64,000 nt of DNA from Rosa chinensis (Eukaryota; Streptophyta; Magnoliopsida; Rosales; Rosaceae). Position 1 is the first letter of the stretch; the number at the start of each line of letters is the position of its first letter. The DNA is taken from contig NC_037092.1 of the NCBI RefSeq assembly GCF_002994745.2, positions 23,213,001 to 23,277,000 on the forward strand. Direction: 5' to 3'. Shown here piece by piece: positions 8,983 to 20,955 of this stretch. A model generated the notes under the pieces. It saw only the letters and a list, made by a program, of their open reading frames with translations. It did no database searches and had not been told where the DNA came from. The translations under genes were made by a program, and so were the position numbers.

Positions 8983-11385
8983 TAGGCCCAGCCCTAGTGC
9001 TAGGCATGCTTGGCGATAGCCCAGGGCATCAAATGTAAAGCCCAATGTATATTAGTAGAGTAGGCCAATTACATATAAGACCATTTTTGAACTTTTTTTT
9101 AGCCATAGGGCCACCACATTTTTTTTTTCCCTCATAAGGTCATTAGATTAAATATTATGTTAAATTTTAGATATAAAAAGTCATTTACGTAAATGCCATT
9201 AGAATAAAAAGTCAACAATCACTCTCCCTCCCCCTTCTCCGGCGAGGTCTCGGGCCGACCTTCGACAAACTCCGGCGAGTTTCCGGCGTCCCCCGGCCAA
9301 CTCCGGCGGGGTCTCCGGCGACCACAAAAGTTACTATCACTAGCAACCAAAGTTACTCTGATGAGATTTCCGGCGATCTCCGGCAAGCTCACAAAAATTA
9401 CTGTCACCAGCAATAAAAGCTACTATCACCAACAATAGCTACGCTCCCCAAAACCAAAAGCTACTATCCCCACGAACAAAAGCTACTGTCACCAATACCA
9501 AAAGCTATTCTCACCTGCAATAAATGCTACTGGTCACCAATACTAGAAAGCTACTCTCACCAGTAACAAAAGCTACTCTCACCATCACCAAAAGTTACTC
9601 TCATCAACGCCATAAGTAATAACCAAGCAAAACAAAAATTACTACCAAACAGAACAAAAGCTACTTCTAGAGACTGCGAAAGCTATTCTCAGAGACTAAC
9701 AAAGTTATAGAAATATAAAGGATACAACCGATATAAAAATGCTATTGCAATCGAGAAAAGAAATCATATTCAATGATACAAAAAGTACGCAGAATTCAAA
9801 AATGATATAATTATGTAAAAGCTACTTCTGTAGTTGTAAAAAGTCACTACTATAAAGCTACTGTCAATGTGGTAATGCTACTATCATTTTTCAATGATGA
9901 CACTCTAAATCCATAGGCATAATTTTGCCACCTTCAGCATGAGACTTCATTTCTACATTTCTTGGTTGGCCGAATGATCTCTTGGTCAGTGGAGGCACTA
10001 CTCAAATTTACATGATCTTCGGAATCTACTACTGCAAATTTACATAATTGATATGATTCTAATGAGGCCTGTATTAACATACTGAAGGTGTAAAGCCATC
10101 AAATGGATTCTTGCCAGCTTTTGAATCTGCTAACAGTTCTCTAGCAGTTTTGATATATGATGCCAAAACCCCTAGACAGCTTGAATTGAGCGCAGTCACC
10201 TGAATTTGCAATCCAGATAAGTCCCTATTTGTCTTGACATATATTGTTCTACATGGTTTGGATCTTATTCAACTAAAATTTAAGTCCAACTCCATCAAAA
10301 CAAACACCAAACTATCACTTTCATCCAATGCCTCCACATCTTCGCACCAAAATCCAATCTCAGATCCCAACCACTAAATAAGCAAAACATTCTACACAAA
10401 GAAAGGCCCAAAAAACTCCTAACTTGATTAAAGAACGCTTTCTTTTCCTCATCATCAAAGCCAAGCTCGGCCTAATGCTTGAACAAGTGAATTTGCCTCA
10501 TCTCCACAAGCACCTTTGCCATCTCCACCTGCCACTCATTGTAAATCCCTATCAAAATCAATACAAAAACCTAATTTCATCTCCATTATCAAAAATCACT
10601 AATCAAAATCGAACACAAAATTTACATCACCGTACCTATTTGGTAGAAAGAAGCCAATCAGATCATTGCCGAAGATACGCAGTGGAGCTTTGTTGAGATT
10701 AAAGGTGCCTGACTACCACAGCCTTCGTCGGGCTTCGAGATCGTTGCCTAGAAATGATTCTTCATTGCGGTAGAAACGGGACAGTGTGCAGGCGGAGATG
10801 CGATCCTTCCAACAATTGGATGCCGGCGAAGACAAGATGGTGTGTCAGTGGAGACTCATAGTCATGAGGCAGTGACGGAGACTGGATGGTGCGCCGGCGG
10901 AGATGCACAGTCCTTCTAGTAAAAGTAGAGAGAGAAAGAGAACGTGATCTGTTTTTGAAAAGATCAATTCTATCGAAGAAAAGAGAGAGAGGGAGAGTTG
11001 AAGGCAAAATTGGTATGATTGAAAAAGTAACTGATGCTTTTGGGCCTTAAAGTGGCCTTACGAAAACAAAAAGAGTTAAGTATCCTTATAACTAATTAAA
11101 GTTTCAAAATTACACTTATGAGTAATTACCATCTTTGGAAAGATAAACGCACAAAAAATTGATTATGGGAAAACAAAACGTCAAGGAATTTAATTATAAT
11201 TAAAGCTGGGATTGCTTCTCTTTCTTTGTGAAATCTTTCTATCTTTGTACATGAAAGTGATAAAATAAAAGAAGACATACACTTATTTTTCTCAACTTTT
11301 CCCTCCACATTTTCTCTTTGTTTTTTTTTTTTTGTTGTTGTCATTTTTGTTGCAATCTCCAGAAATTAAAGTTTATGTCTTCTAC
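8983..11385. other. Left arm of the second hAT-type element
   Basis: This is mostly non-coding. A GC-rich block with GCCGGCG phrases lies at 9230-9400. At about 9400-9720 there is a degenerate short repeat around AAAAGCTACTCTCACCA. A second GC-rich, GAGAGA-containing block lies at 10660-10990. Phrases about GGCCxxxxACATAAGACC near 9060 and GGCCTTAAAGTGGCC near 11045 suggest a further nested non-autonomous element, but its edges could not be fixed. No gene is supported. Confidence 0.45.
9400..9720. repeat. Degenerate short tandem repeat (AAAAGCTACTctcacca)
   Basis: A phrase of about 20-30 bp, AAAAGCTACTCTCACCA with variants, recurs about ten times with irregular spacing. It is non-coding. Confidence 0.6.
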
Positions 11386-11890
11386 TGTTAATGCTCAAAG
11401 TCCGACGGTAGCCGATCTTTAACGGGGGTCCCGTGGGCGGACCGCTACTCTGAAGACTTGATGGCCTTCGCTAGCTGTCACACGAGAGACAGGGCGTCAG
11501 AGGGAGACAGCATTGGGCTGTCTTCACTTCTCTGATGCCTAAGTCAGTCAATGCATATAGGCAGCATAACAATATATGAGTAGTAAAATGCGTAATTAAT
11601 GAGGAGAGAGGAGAGAACCTTTTATAGGTGAGGAGAAGGTTGATCTTCTTCTTGTTTTCGATGTGGGACTGATGTGCTTCGACTCCCAGCGTTTGGAGCT
11701 TCTGGTGCTATCTTGTCGTAGCGCGTGGCGGCGCGTCAGCGGTGATTTGGGGGCGATCCTGGGCTCAGGCGGTGGCCCGCCTGACTGTGTTTCTGTAGGT
11801 CACTCCTTTTGTGGGAGTTGGTACCTCTGGCGGTACAATGAGCGTGGCTCATTATAGCTAATTATGCTTGCAAATGCACATGTAGGTACA
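11386..11890 (-). repeat. LTR of the Tat element (3' LTR in sense orientation)
   Basis: This is a 505-bp copy, starting TGTTAATGCTC and ending GTAGGTACA on the plus strand. It keeps a TATAAAAGG box on the minus strand (rc of 11618-11626). Compared with the other LTR it has a 5-bp gap near 11420 and many substitutions. Confidence 0.93.
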
Positions 11891-13617
11891 AGTCCCCCAA
11901 GTCCCCAGTCAAGGAGGGCAATCTTGGTTGGGGAGTTGATCGGCGGTGTGAAGCGTTACCTCCGCTAGACTTACAAAAGCATAATTAGCGTCACTGCGTT
12001 GTTAACCATGGATTTACTGAGCGAACGCTTTATACCCTTTCGGGTGGGCCCATGCTAGGCCCGCCAGGGAGTCCCCCACTCCCTAGCCGAGACGGACCTC
12101 CGGATGGTCGGCAAATTGTTTGTTGAGGGGGAGCTGCACGGAGCAGAGGGTGTTGGGTGGCGAGCCCAATCTTTAGTACCCAAGTGACATGGGTCAACGT
12201 ACCTGATCAGGGCCGTCGTAGACTGTTGACAAGTCCCCGTGTCCCATAGGGACTATCTGACCGTAACGCCGCGTGGCAGTCGTTGTCAGAGTGAGGCGTA
12301 GCCTCGGGATTCGCCGCTGGCGGATATCCCCCTGCTGGTCCTAGCAGGAAGCAGCGTCACGTAGACGTGCCCGACGGTATTTTATTGAGCGGTGTTGCAC
12401 TCAGCAAATTACGCGGTTTGCAAGATGGAAAGGGAGTTCTGCCAGCGGTGTTGCGTGTAGCGGAAGCTGCCTTTCTTGCAAGTTGACGAGTGGAAGTTCC
12501 GCTAGTGGAGACTTCGCCTAGCGGAGACTTCGTCGCTTGGACGATGGCAAGGGAGAAGTTCCTCTAGCGGGGTTTCGCTCAGGGGCTACTTCGTCACCTG
12601 GAAGGTGACAAGTGGGAAGTTTCGCTCAGCGGAGACTTCGTCACTTGGAAGGTGACAAGTGAGAAGTTCCGCTAGCGAAGTTTCGCTCAGCAGAGACTTC
12701 GTCACTTGGAAGGTGACAAGTGAGAAGTTTCGCTCAGCGGAGACTTCGTCACTTGGAATGTGACAAGTAAGAAGTTCCGCTAGCGAAGTTTCGCTCATCG
12801 GAGGCTTCGTCACTTGGAAGGTGACAAGTGAGAAGTTCCGCTAGTGAAGTTTCGCTCAGCGGAGACTTAGACTATTGGCGATTTCTTCCGAAGTGGTTAC
12901 TTCCATTTAGACGCTTCGTCTGATGGTGGTCGACACGTGGCAAACCTAAAGAGGGTTAGCGTGTGGGGGTGTGTCTCCTCAGCCTAGCCGTCTACTTGCC
13001 ATTAATGCGAGTAATTATGGATTTTGTAACCTAGGCGTCCGGAGAGTATGTAGAGACGTGGGACACGTGTACGGCTGGTACGTGATGTCGTATTTCAGTG
13101 GACGGCATAGAATTGTTTGACGTTGACATAAAAGGGGGGGAACTTAGCGAGATTTGACACTTTGCCAAAGCTTCAAACTGTACTCGTCGTCTTCAAGCTC
13201 TGTTCTTCTGAGATTCGAGAAGAAGGCTGAGTCGATTTTGTGGAGTTATCACACCTAGAAGGACGACGATCTCCTGCACCGAAGACAAGTGTTGACGATC
13301 TCACCAGAGATTTCATCTTTGAGGTTGGTATCGTGAACCTCACCCCTGTTTCATTGGATCTTTGCTATGGCCAGTTCTGGGTTTTGTGTTTCTTTTTTGT
13401 GTGACCTGTTCTTTCCCGATGTGTTCTGAGGGTGTAAAGTGAGGTTTGGGGGTAGGTTTATGGTGTTTGGCAGAGAGGTGGTGTTTAGGGATTTGCTAGA
13501 TTGTCGAATCTGGGTTGAGTGTGTGTTTTGTTCTTGTTTTGGGATTTCTGGGTAATTGTTTCTTGATGTTCTTTGATGCAACTGTCATAGGGATGGGTTA
13601 GATTTTGTGTTACCTGA
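11891..13617. other. Tat element 3' region between LTR and antisense gene
   Basis: It begins with AAGTCCCCCAAGTCCCCAGT, a block that also occurs at about 50482 and 51850 in the younger LTR element. The phrase GAGCAGAGGGTGTTGGGT near 12143 is shared too (about 52083). A tandem repeat follows at 12560-12870. A TATA-like ATAAAAG at 13128-13134 and a pyrimidine-rich leader suggest a plus-strand promoter for the antisense gene. No polypurine tract could be assigned with confidence. Confidence 0.5.
12560..12870. repeat. Tandem repeat in the Tat 3' region
   Basis: A unit built from GACTTCGTCACTTGGAAGG, TGACAAGTGAGAAGTT and CCGCTAGCGAAGTTTCGCTC recurs about four times, with units of about 50-65 bp (some lacking the last part). 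Tandem arrays in the 3' untranslated region are a known trait of Tat/Ogre-type elements. The minus strand happens to be open through part of it, which reflects the repeat and not a gene. Confidence 0.8.
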
Positions 13618-16318
13618 ATGATTTGGGTTTTAGGGTTTGGGATAGCTAACGTCATAGAAATTTCAAGAAGTGAGGATTCCGGGTCTGACGCGTCGTTCAG
13701 CGTGGCGGATAAAATTTTTATTGACTCGTTGCGTCCGTCTGCCCGTGCAGGAACCTCACTGCCAGAACCGCTAGAGATCGAGCCGCTACAAACCATACCC
13801 TGGGAAGTAAGTATGGGCCGTGCTTCGCGTTCAGAGAGTTCTAGAGCGGGAGAGGCTGTCGCTGCCCGAAATAGGTGTGAGGAACGGTTGGCGAGTAAGA
13901 GTGCTGTTAGCGGCTCCGCTGACGGGGGAGAATTTGATGGGGAGGATACTGAGTTAGCGTGGGTGCTCCGTGACGGCACACCTGTCGATGAAGCAGGAGG
14001 GCCGATGACCGTTACCGCCGTCAACCGGTTGAAGCGGGTATTTCGGTTGCCAAGTGTAGTGAAGTTGCGGCCGCCGACGTCGGCTGAAAATGCCTCGATT
14101 CTGCCAGCGGGGTGTGTCGCCGTGCACGAGGCGATCTTCCGCCAAGGAGTGTCGTTTCCACTGTTATCAAATCTCCAGATTCTGGTGTGCGAGTTTGGCC
14201 TCGCCTTTGGGCAGATTTGTCCCAACATGTGGCGGTTGATGATGGCGCTGAACTCGTTATGGCACTTGTCCGGTTGTGAGGGGCCAACTGTGGCGGAGGT
14301 GTTATACTTCTACGAGCTAGTGTATGTGAAGCGCCGAGGTTGTCGAGGGCAGGTGAACTTGAGTCACCGCCAGGGGGCGCCCAAGCTCGTTGAGAACCTG
14401 AAGGATTCCATGTCCTATTGGCGGGGTACCTTCTGTGTTGCTACCGCGGGGTGGGAGTACCAAGCGGGATCCAATGAGGGGGAACCGTCGTTTAGGACTA
14501 AGTCGGAGTTTCAGCCTATCCGAGGTTGTGTCGGCCTCCGCTGACCAAAGTTGGTGATTTTTATTGTGAGTCGCTGTAATTTTGTACTAACGGTTACTGC
14601 ACTTGTTTTTTTTGTAGCGGGCCTGCGCTATAACCTTACTCGTGAAGAAGAGTGTCGCGTGGCACGTATCAGAGGCTGTTGGCGGAATCACAATCTTCTG
14701 GATCTTCGCCTTCTAACTGGTTGGGAGTTGTTGGTTGATCAACAATTGACTCGCGCCGTTGGTAAGCAGTTTCCGCCACAGCACGCCTTAGTTAAGTTTG
14801 TCCCAGGCTAAGTCATTGTTTTTTTTTTTGTAGAAACTCGCCAGGTAATAAAGCGAGCCGGGACGCCTTTGCTAAAGCCATAGATCGTGCCGAGATCGAC
14901 GATTTTTTGGCGAGTATGTATGCCTCTGGGCTGGCGGCTCAGCAGACGGTTGTTGATCCGGAAACACTGGATCTAAGTCAGTCTGAGGTTCCCGTGGTGC
15001 TACCCATGCCGCACCACTCGCACCTTGGTAGCGACGGCTCGCCCATCGTTTAGGCGGGGACTGGTGTGGCTAGTGAGGCCGTGTCACTGAAAGAGAGGGC
15101 GCCTGCCACTCGGTGCAGGGTACATAAGGAGAAAGCGGTGCGGTAGGCGGAGACCATCACCATTGCGGGGTTGGAGCCGCCGCTGAGGGGATCGAGGCCT
15201 GCTCCCTTTGGAAGCACACGGGTGCTTCAGCGAAAACGCCGTCAAAATGACTCTGGCGGGGAAGAGGAGGATGATGTGGAAACTATTGGGGCCCGCCAGC
15301 AGAAGAGGGCACGACAGGCCCGCCCAAGGCTCCCGCGGGCGTGGAGGGAGAGGTGCCCTCGAGCGACTTAGACTCTTTTGCGGCATACGCCGAGTTCTTA
15401 AATGACTGTGAGCGGGAGTTTCTCTACCACCTCTGCGAGCGGCTTGGGTTCGGCGGCCTGGAGGGGATTGTCGCTCAACGACCGTTAACCAATCGCCCTT
15501 CAGCACGGCCTTTGGGCATCTTTCTGTTGGGCTGCCCGAGATGTTCTTGGCGGCGTAGAAACAGCCTCGGGTCGAGCGGTAGCTCAGGGAGGAGGTGACA
15601 GGTCTTCAGAGGGAGCTGGGGTAGGCCCAGGACAAAGGCTGACTGTGATGCAGCGGATGCTCGTGGCAAGTTGGCCATCGCCATTGAGCGGGACCTGGAG
15701 TGGAACAATCAAGTCTCCAAGCTAGAGCAAGATATGTCCCTGCTGCAAGATCGGGTGGCCGCCAAAGATAAGAAGGTTGAGATCCTTCAGCGGGAGTCTG
15801 CCGCCAGACTGGCCGAGGTTAAAAGGTTGGAAGGTGAAGTCGCTCACCTGGGAGCTGAGGGAAGTCGTGCTGCTGCCGTCGCTGTGGAGGCATTCAAGCA
15901 GTCGGCGGAATATAAGAAGGCGCTGACTGAGGCGGCGAAGGCCGGTGCCCTTGCCAATATGGAGATGCTGAAGCAGAAAGGTGCCATTGACTGGGCGAAG
16001 GCGTCCATGCCCGTCGTGCCGCCAGCTAAGGATGCTCCACCGGCGAAGGGTACGGCTCCCGCTCAGGTTGATGGTGCCTGCTCGGGTAGTGGGGAAAGTG
16101 GCGCACACTTGGCGGATGACTCCCGGCGGACTCCTCCTCCTACCCAGTCGGAGGTGTCCCGTGCTGGGTTCTTGGCGGCCCATACTCGGGCAGATGGTAC
16201 AATAGAGACTCCAAGTCCCACTGCCCGAGGGTCTGACCAAACAAGCAGCCTACATCCGCCGCCGCATGCCGAAGGTGGAGATGCTGATGGCAGCCGAGCC
16301 AACCCAGCCAACCCTTGA
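13618..16318 (+). pseudogene. Antisense extra gene of the Tat element (gypsy-type 'transposase_28'-like), decayed
   Basis: The plus strand carries a multi-exon gene opposite to gag-pol. The main exon (about 13618-14524) encodes a domain with VAVHEAIFRQGVSFPL, FGLAFGQICPNMWR and SYWRGTFCVA, resembling the plant 'putative gypsy type transposon' family (PF04195). Further segments follow after TTTTTTTTGTAG acceptors at about 14617 and 14834. They encode LRYNLTREEECRVARIRGCW and later AIDRAEIDDFLASMYASGLA. The last frame (15671-16318) is a coiled coil rich in heptads (VSKLEQDMSLLQDRV) followed by a proline/alanine tail. Several stops lie between 15050 and 15670, so it is broken. Antisense ORFs of this kind are known in Tat elements; their function is not established. 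The start codon is uncertain. Confidence 0.7.
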
Positions 16319-16712
16319 AAGATGAAGTTATCTTTTTTCTTGTAGCCGTTGAGGCGTAATTTCTTGATGTAAAGAACTATTTTGGGTGGGGAGTCCCGGC
16401 CCTATATATATGAAATTTCAAAATTTGGTGTTTGTCATGATATGTCTGTACCGCTAGAGTTTCGACTAAGAGTTTTGCTTTTGCCAATCAATGAAACATT
16501 AAAGGAATTAAGATTGGTCCAAATGCACAATGTAGCGGACGTGGTCCGCTGACTATTGCTGGCGTTGCCAGTTGCCCCCAGTGCTAGACTTGGTAACAAT
16601 GGTTTGAAAATTCTTGTTTCATTGATAGCTGACTGATCAACGTTTACAAAAGCGGGGTAGTACCCGTTGGGTAGCTTCCCTTAGCTAAATATTGAACAAA
16701 AATTTAGCTAAG

Positions 16713-17990
16713 TCAAGATGCTCTTGGGTAGCGGCATGAATATTTATAGTAATACCGAAGGTGTTCGGTATTCCAAGGGTGGGTCATTGTGACGCCATCC
16801 TTGTCCGTTAAGTAGAAGGTGCCTGGGCTAACGACTTCTACAATTTTGTATGGACCTTCCCAAGTTGGGCGGAGTTTTGTTGGCGGTGGAATGACTTCCT
16901 TCATTACCCAATCCCCCAGTTGGAGGTTCCGGGCTTTGACCCTGGCGTTGTAGAAACGCGATACCCGTTGCTTGTTTTGCAGGTTGTGCAGATGGGCCTT
17001 GTGTCATTTTTCCTCTACGAGGTCCTTGTCAAGGTTGACGTCGTCGCTGTTGGTCTCTGGGTAGTAGCCTTCGACCCTAGCGGTAGGTTGAGTTACCTTG
17101 ATAGGCAGGACGGCCTCAGTTCCGAACATCATACAAAAAGGAGTTTCACCAGTGGCGGAAGTTGGGGTCGTCCTGATGGCCCATAGAACTTCCGAGAGCT
17201 TCTCCGCCCACAAACCCTTGGCCTTGTCTAGTTTCTTTTTTAGCAGCTTCTTGATTATCTTGTTTGCTGCTTCGACCTGGCCGTTGGTTTGGGGGTGAGC
17301 GACAGATGCAAAACGCATCTTGGTACCCAGGTTGGCGGTGAAAGAGATGAGTTCCTTGTTATTGAACTGTGTGCCGTTGTCTGTGATGATTGTATGCTGG
17401 ACACCGTAGCGACAGTAGATGTTCTTCCAGAGGAAGTGAATTATCTTGGCGGTAGTTATTGCCGTCAGGGGCTCCGCCTCTATCCACTTGCTGTTGTAGT
17501 TGATAGCAACAATGATGTATTTGAACTGGCCTTTTGCGGTTTGGAATTTTCCCATCAAGTCCAGGCCCCACGTTGAGTGAATCCATGGACCGATGATGAC
17601 CGACAGTGGTTCCGCTGGTGCATGTAGGAGATCAGCATATTGTGGGCATTTGTGACAAGATCTCGATACCCGCCGGGCGTCATCACCGAGTGTAGGCCAA
17701 AAGTAGCCTTGTCGCATTGTGCGATTGGCCAAGGATCTGGCGCCCGAGTGGTTTCCACATTCTCCGCCATGTATCGTTGCTAGCACGACCTTTCCCACCT
17801 TTGGGGTTAGACAACGGAGGTTGGGGTGAGTGAATCCCTGGCGGTAAAGTTTGCCGTTCCGGATGTTGTAGCGGGTTGCTCTTCGCTTGAGCTGTCGCGC
17901 CTTGACTTTGTCCTTTGGCAATGTCCCGTTGCGCTTGTATTCAATAATCTCATCCATCCAGCTAGGATTGACCTCAATGTTGAAGATCTC
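16713..17990 (-). pseudogene. Integrase part of Tat pol, with a frameshift and an in-frame stop
   Basis: This is the catalytic integrase that would insert the cDNA. It has an H-H-C-C zinc finger (HGGECGNHSG ... CHKCPQYAD) and a DDE core with the aspartates in STWGLDLMG and IITDNGTQFN and the glutamate in NGQVEAANK. Then comes the C-terminal GPYKIVEVVSPGTFYLTDKDG segment typical of Gypsy integrases. The frame of the preceding RNase H part is lost at about 17,970-17,990. An in-frame TGA at 17004-17006 separates the core from the C-terminal segment (16713-16904), which otherwise continues in frame. Catalytic residues are present, but the protein cannot be made whole. Confidence 0.9.
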
Positions 17991-19582
17991 CGCCAGGGTT
18001 TTTGAGACACTCCACTCTTGTGTCCGCTGGACTTTGATGTGGCTGGGCGGTTGCCAGTCTTGCCAGTCTTGCCAGTGAATCAGCCTTGGTGTTCTTTTCC
18101 CTGGGGATTTGTGTGATGGTGTGAAATTTGAATTTTTTTAGCAGTGTCCTGACGTACCCTAAGTATGCCGCTAACTGTTGGTCCTTGGCCTGAAAGCTGT
18201 CGTTGACCTGGTTAACGACTAACTGAGAGTCGTTGAAGATGTTGACACTGTTAGCCCCTGAATCGATGGCGAGGAGTAGGCCGGCAATGAGTGCTTCATA
18301 CTCCGCCATGTTGTTGGAAGCCTTGAAGTTGAATTTCAACGCGTATTCCGCGTTCAGCCCCCCAAGTCCTGTTAAGATGATTCCGGCGCCGCTGGCCTTG
18401 GCACAAGAGGAGCCGTCCACATGCAGGTTCCAGTCTGACTGCCGGGGAGACGGCTTCTCAGATATCACCATCTTCGTTCCTGGTTGTGCTTCTATTTTGG
18501 ACTCGAGCTGACGCTCGGTGAGTTCAGCAATGAAATCTGCCACCGCCTGCCCCTTCATGGCGGTTCTTGGTTTGTAATCAATGTCAAATTCGCTGAGCTC
18601 AATGGCCCACTTGCTGAGGCGCCTCGAATGTTCAGGGTTCTGCATTACTTGTCTTAGCGGTTGATTGGTTAACACATGGATTGTGTGGGCTTGGAAGTAC
18701 TGGCGGAGGCGTCTGGCGGCAACGATGAGTGCGAGAGCAAGTTGCTCTAAGGGAGGATACCTTGTTTCGGCTCCGTTCATGCCTCTGCCGGCATAGAACA
18801 CTGGGAGCTCATCCTGGTTCTCCCGCTGGACGATGGCGCAGCTCACTGCTGATTGTGATACTGCTAGGTATATGTATAGTGTTTCTCCTTGCACAGGAGT
18901 GGAAAGGAGTGGAACTCCCGCCAGGTACTCTTTCAAGCCTTGGAACACCGCCTGGCACTCCGGGTTCCAGTTGATGACTTTCTTGTGAGTCATTTTAAGG
19001 ACTTTGAAAAATGGGGCGCACCTGTCAGTGAATCTGGAGATGAATCGAGACAGGGTGGTTAGCTTTCCCTGGAGGCTTTGGACGTGTACCTTCCATTCTG
19101 GGTCCTTCAGGTCGAGGATGGCTTGCACCTTGTCAGGGTTAGCTTCGATGCCTCGTTCACTGACGATATAACCCAGAAATTTGCTAGCGGTGACGCTAAA
19201 GAAACATTTTTCTGGGTTGAGGCGCATACCATAGGCCAAGAGGATGGTTACTATGATTTTGAGGTTTGCCACATGTCCACTGGCTTTTACGCTCTTGACC
19301 AACATGTCGTCCACGTAGACCTCGATTATCTTGCCCAGATGTTCCGCGAACATGGCGTTCATCAGTCGTTGATAGGTTGCGCCTGCGTTCTTCAGACCGA
19401 AAGGCATAACATTGTAGCAATATAGGCCTTTGTCGGTGGTGAAGGTCACTCCTGGTCGCCGGGATGCATCTTGATCTGATTATAGCTGAAGAAAGCGTCC
19501 ATCATACTGAGGAGCTCATGTCCAGCAGTTGCATCAAGCAGTTGATCAATGCGGGGTAGTGGGAAACTATCTTTTGGGCATG
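17974..19582 (-). pseudogene. Reverse transcriptase C-part and RNase H of Tat pol
   Basis: From the CACTA junction at 19582, the minus strand encodes CPKDSFPLPRIDQLLDATAG and YNQIKMHPGDQE, then shifts frame at about 19,457. It continues in the 491-codon frame with FTTDKGLYCYNVMPFGLKNA, the YVDD active site (EVYVDDMLVKS), the thumb and connection, and an RNase H domain. The RNase H has the acidic residue in LHVDGSSCAKASGAG and the NMAEYEALIAGL helix. The frame ends at about 17974, where another shift separates it from integrase. The RNase H-integrase order is normal for Gypsy elements. Confidence 0.9.
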
Positions 19583-20793
19583 CACTACTAGAATAATGTC
19601 ATTAGACATCGCCACTATTAAATCGGTCAGGATTGCACCTGATGTTAAAAATCGTTCTAACATCAGTTTGTGAAAAAACCGATTTCTATGATTATTATAG
19701 ACATCGGTTACTTTCGTAACCGATGAGAAAAGTTTCGTTCGAAAAATTTTAAAAAACGCGGAGGGACTAACTTTTAAACTTTGAGAAACGCGGGGACCAA
19801 TTATTTCATTCCCCCGACACTTACTATTTTTTATCTCTTTCTCTCAAACATTCGAACCCTAGCTAGCTAATGACTGTGAGACTCAGCAGCTCATTCACCT
19901 TGCCGACCTCATCGTTCTCCAAGCTGACTTGCCTTGAGTTCCCGACATCCTTCTCCAACTTGACGTGCTCCAAGTCCCCGACTTCATTCTCCGACCTAAG
20001 CTGACTGGAGCCACCTTCGATCTGACCCAGAGTCCCCGACCTCGCTCTCTGACCCTGAGTTCCCGGCCTCGCTCTCTGACCCAACCTCCCTCTCCAGACC
20101 TCGAGCTTGAGATCCGTGGCTACTGTCTCTCCCTCATTAACCTCCTCCGTCCCCTCACCGGCGCCATCGCCTCTGCCGGCAAGCTCTCTTCAGCCGCAAG
20201 CCGATGCTTCTTGTCCAACGACAGCACATCCTTGCTCTGAGATCCGAACCCCAACTAGTCCAAATGGCCTCCACACTTTGTTCTTTGTTTCTGGGTTTGC
20301 AGATTTCGGGTTCTTCCTGCTCTCTCTCTCTCTCTCTCTTGATTTTTATTTCTTTTTAGTCTCTGAAAGATTTTGTTCAAGATCTAAGAATTCACTTGTT
20401 TGTGATTGTTAGTGACACTGATATTGTTCTTTGTTTGATTTGACTGGGTTTACTTAGGTCTCTTTGCTTTGGAGAAATGAAGGCCACGATGCCCATTTGC
20501 AAGACTGATACTCCAACTCCGGTGAGTGCCTATATTTCCGAAGCTTATTTTGGTTTGGGTCTGGGTTTTGAATGTACGGTTGTGTTCAGATTCGTTGGAA
20601 TTTGATGTGTATATAGAAGTTCACTATAGTTCTGTTAGCCTAACATTGGGAAAGCTTTCAACGGGTAGAGCAGTAACCCGTTGAAAAGTGAAACCCAGTT
20701 TGGCCCCCTCTGATAATTCTGCGCCGCTCGTCGTCTGTAGCTCTCTCTCTATCTCTCTCTATCTCTGTGTGAAGCTTCGGAATTTAGCTAAAG

Positions 20794-20955
20794 ATGAAGA
20801 AGCGGGGGACTCTGGGGTTCGAAGATTCCAAGGCCGTGTTTGGACGGCTCAGAGCAGAGCAACGACCACTCGAAGAGATCGTCTCCGACTTCACCTCTAT
20901 TTTCTCTCACGCCTTCCATTTCATTCCTTGCTTCTCCCTCTCCCTCCTCTTATAG
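20794..20955 (+). other. 53-codon protein-like frame inside the second CACTA, unrecognised
   Basis: An ATG frame encodes MKKRGTLGFEDSKAVFGRL, then RAEQRPLEEIVSDFTSIF and a stop after SLLL. It is preceded by a CT-rich leader like a plant 5' UTR. The charged, helix-like composition contrasts with its surroundings, so it may be a captured first exon. I do not recognise the family. A second small coding-like segment begins at an ATG near 20477 (MKATMPICKTDTPTP) and ends in a GTGAGT donor. Confidence 0.3.

Noticed and set aside
8850..9000. A promoter or small RNA gene in the conserved 115-bp block
   Set aside because: The conservation with 59662-59776 is fully explained by tandem duplication of the gene flank. 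No RNA fold or tRNA boxes were seen.
12586..12813. 75-codon minus-strand frame with repeated SLAELLTCH
   Set aside because: It is a translation of the tandem repeat in the Tat 3' region; no independent evidence of coding.
13485..14228. 247-codon minus-strand open frame
   Set aside because: It is the shadow of the plus-strand antisense gene at 13618-14524, which carries the recognisable domain. The minus translation resembles nothing.
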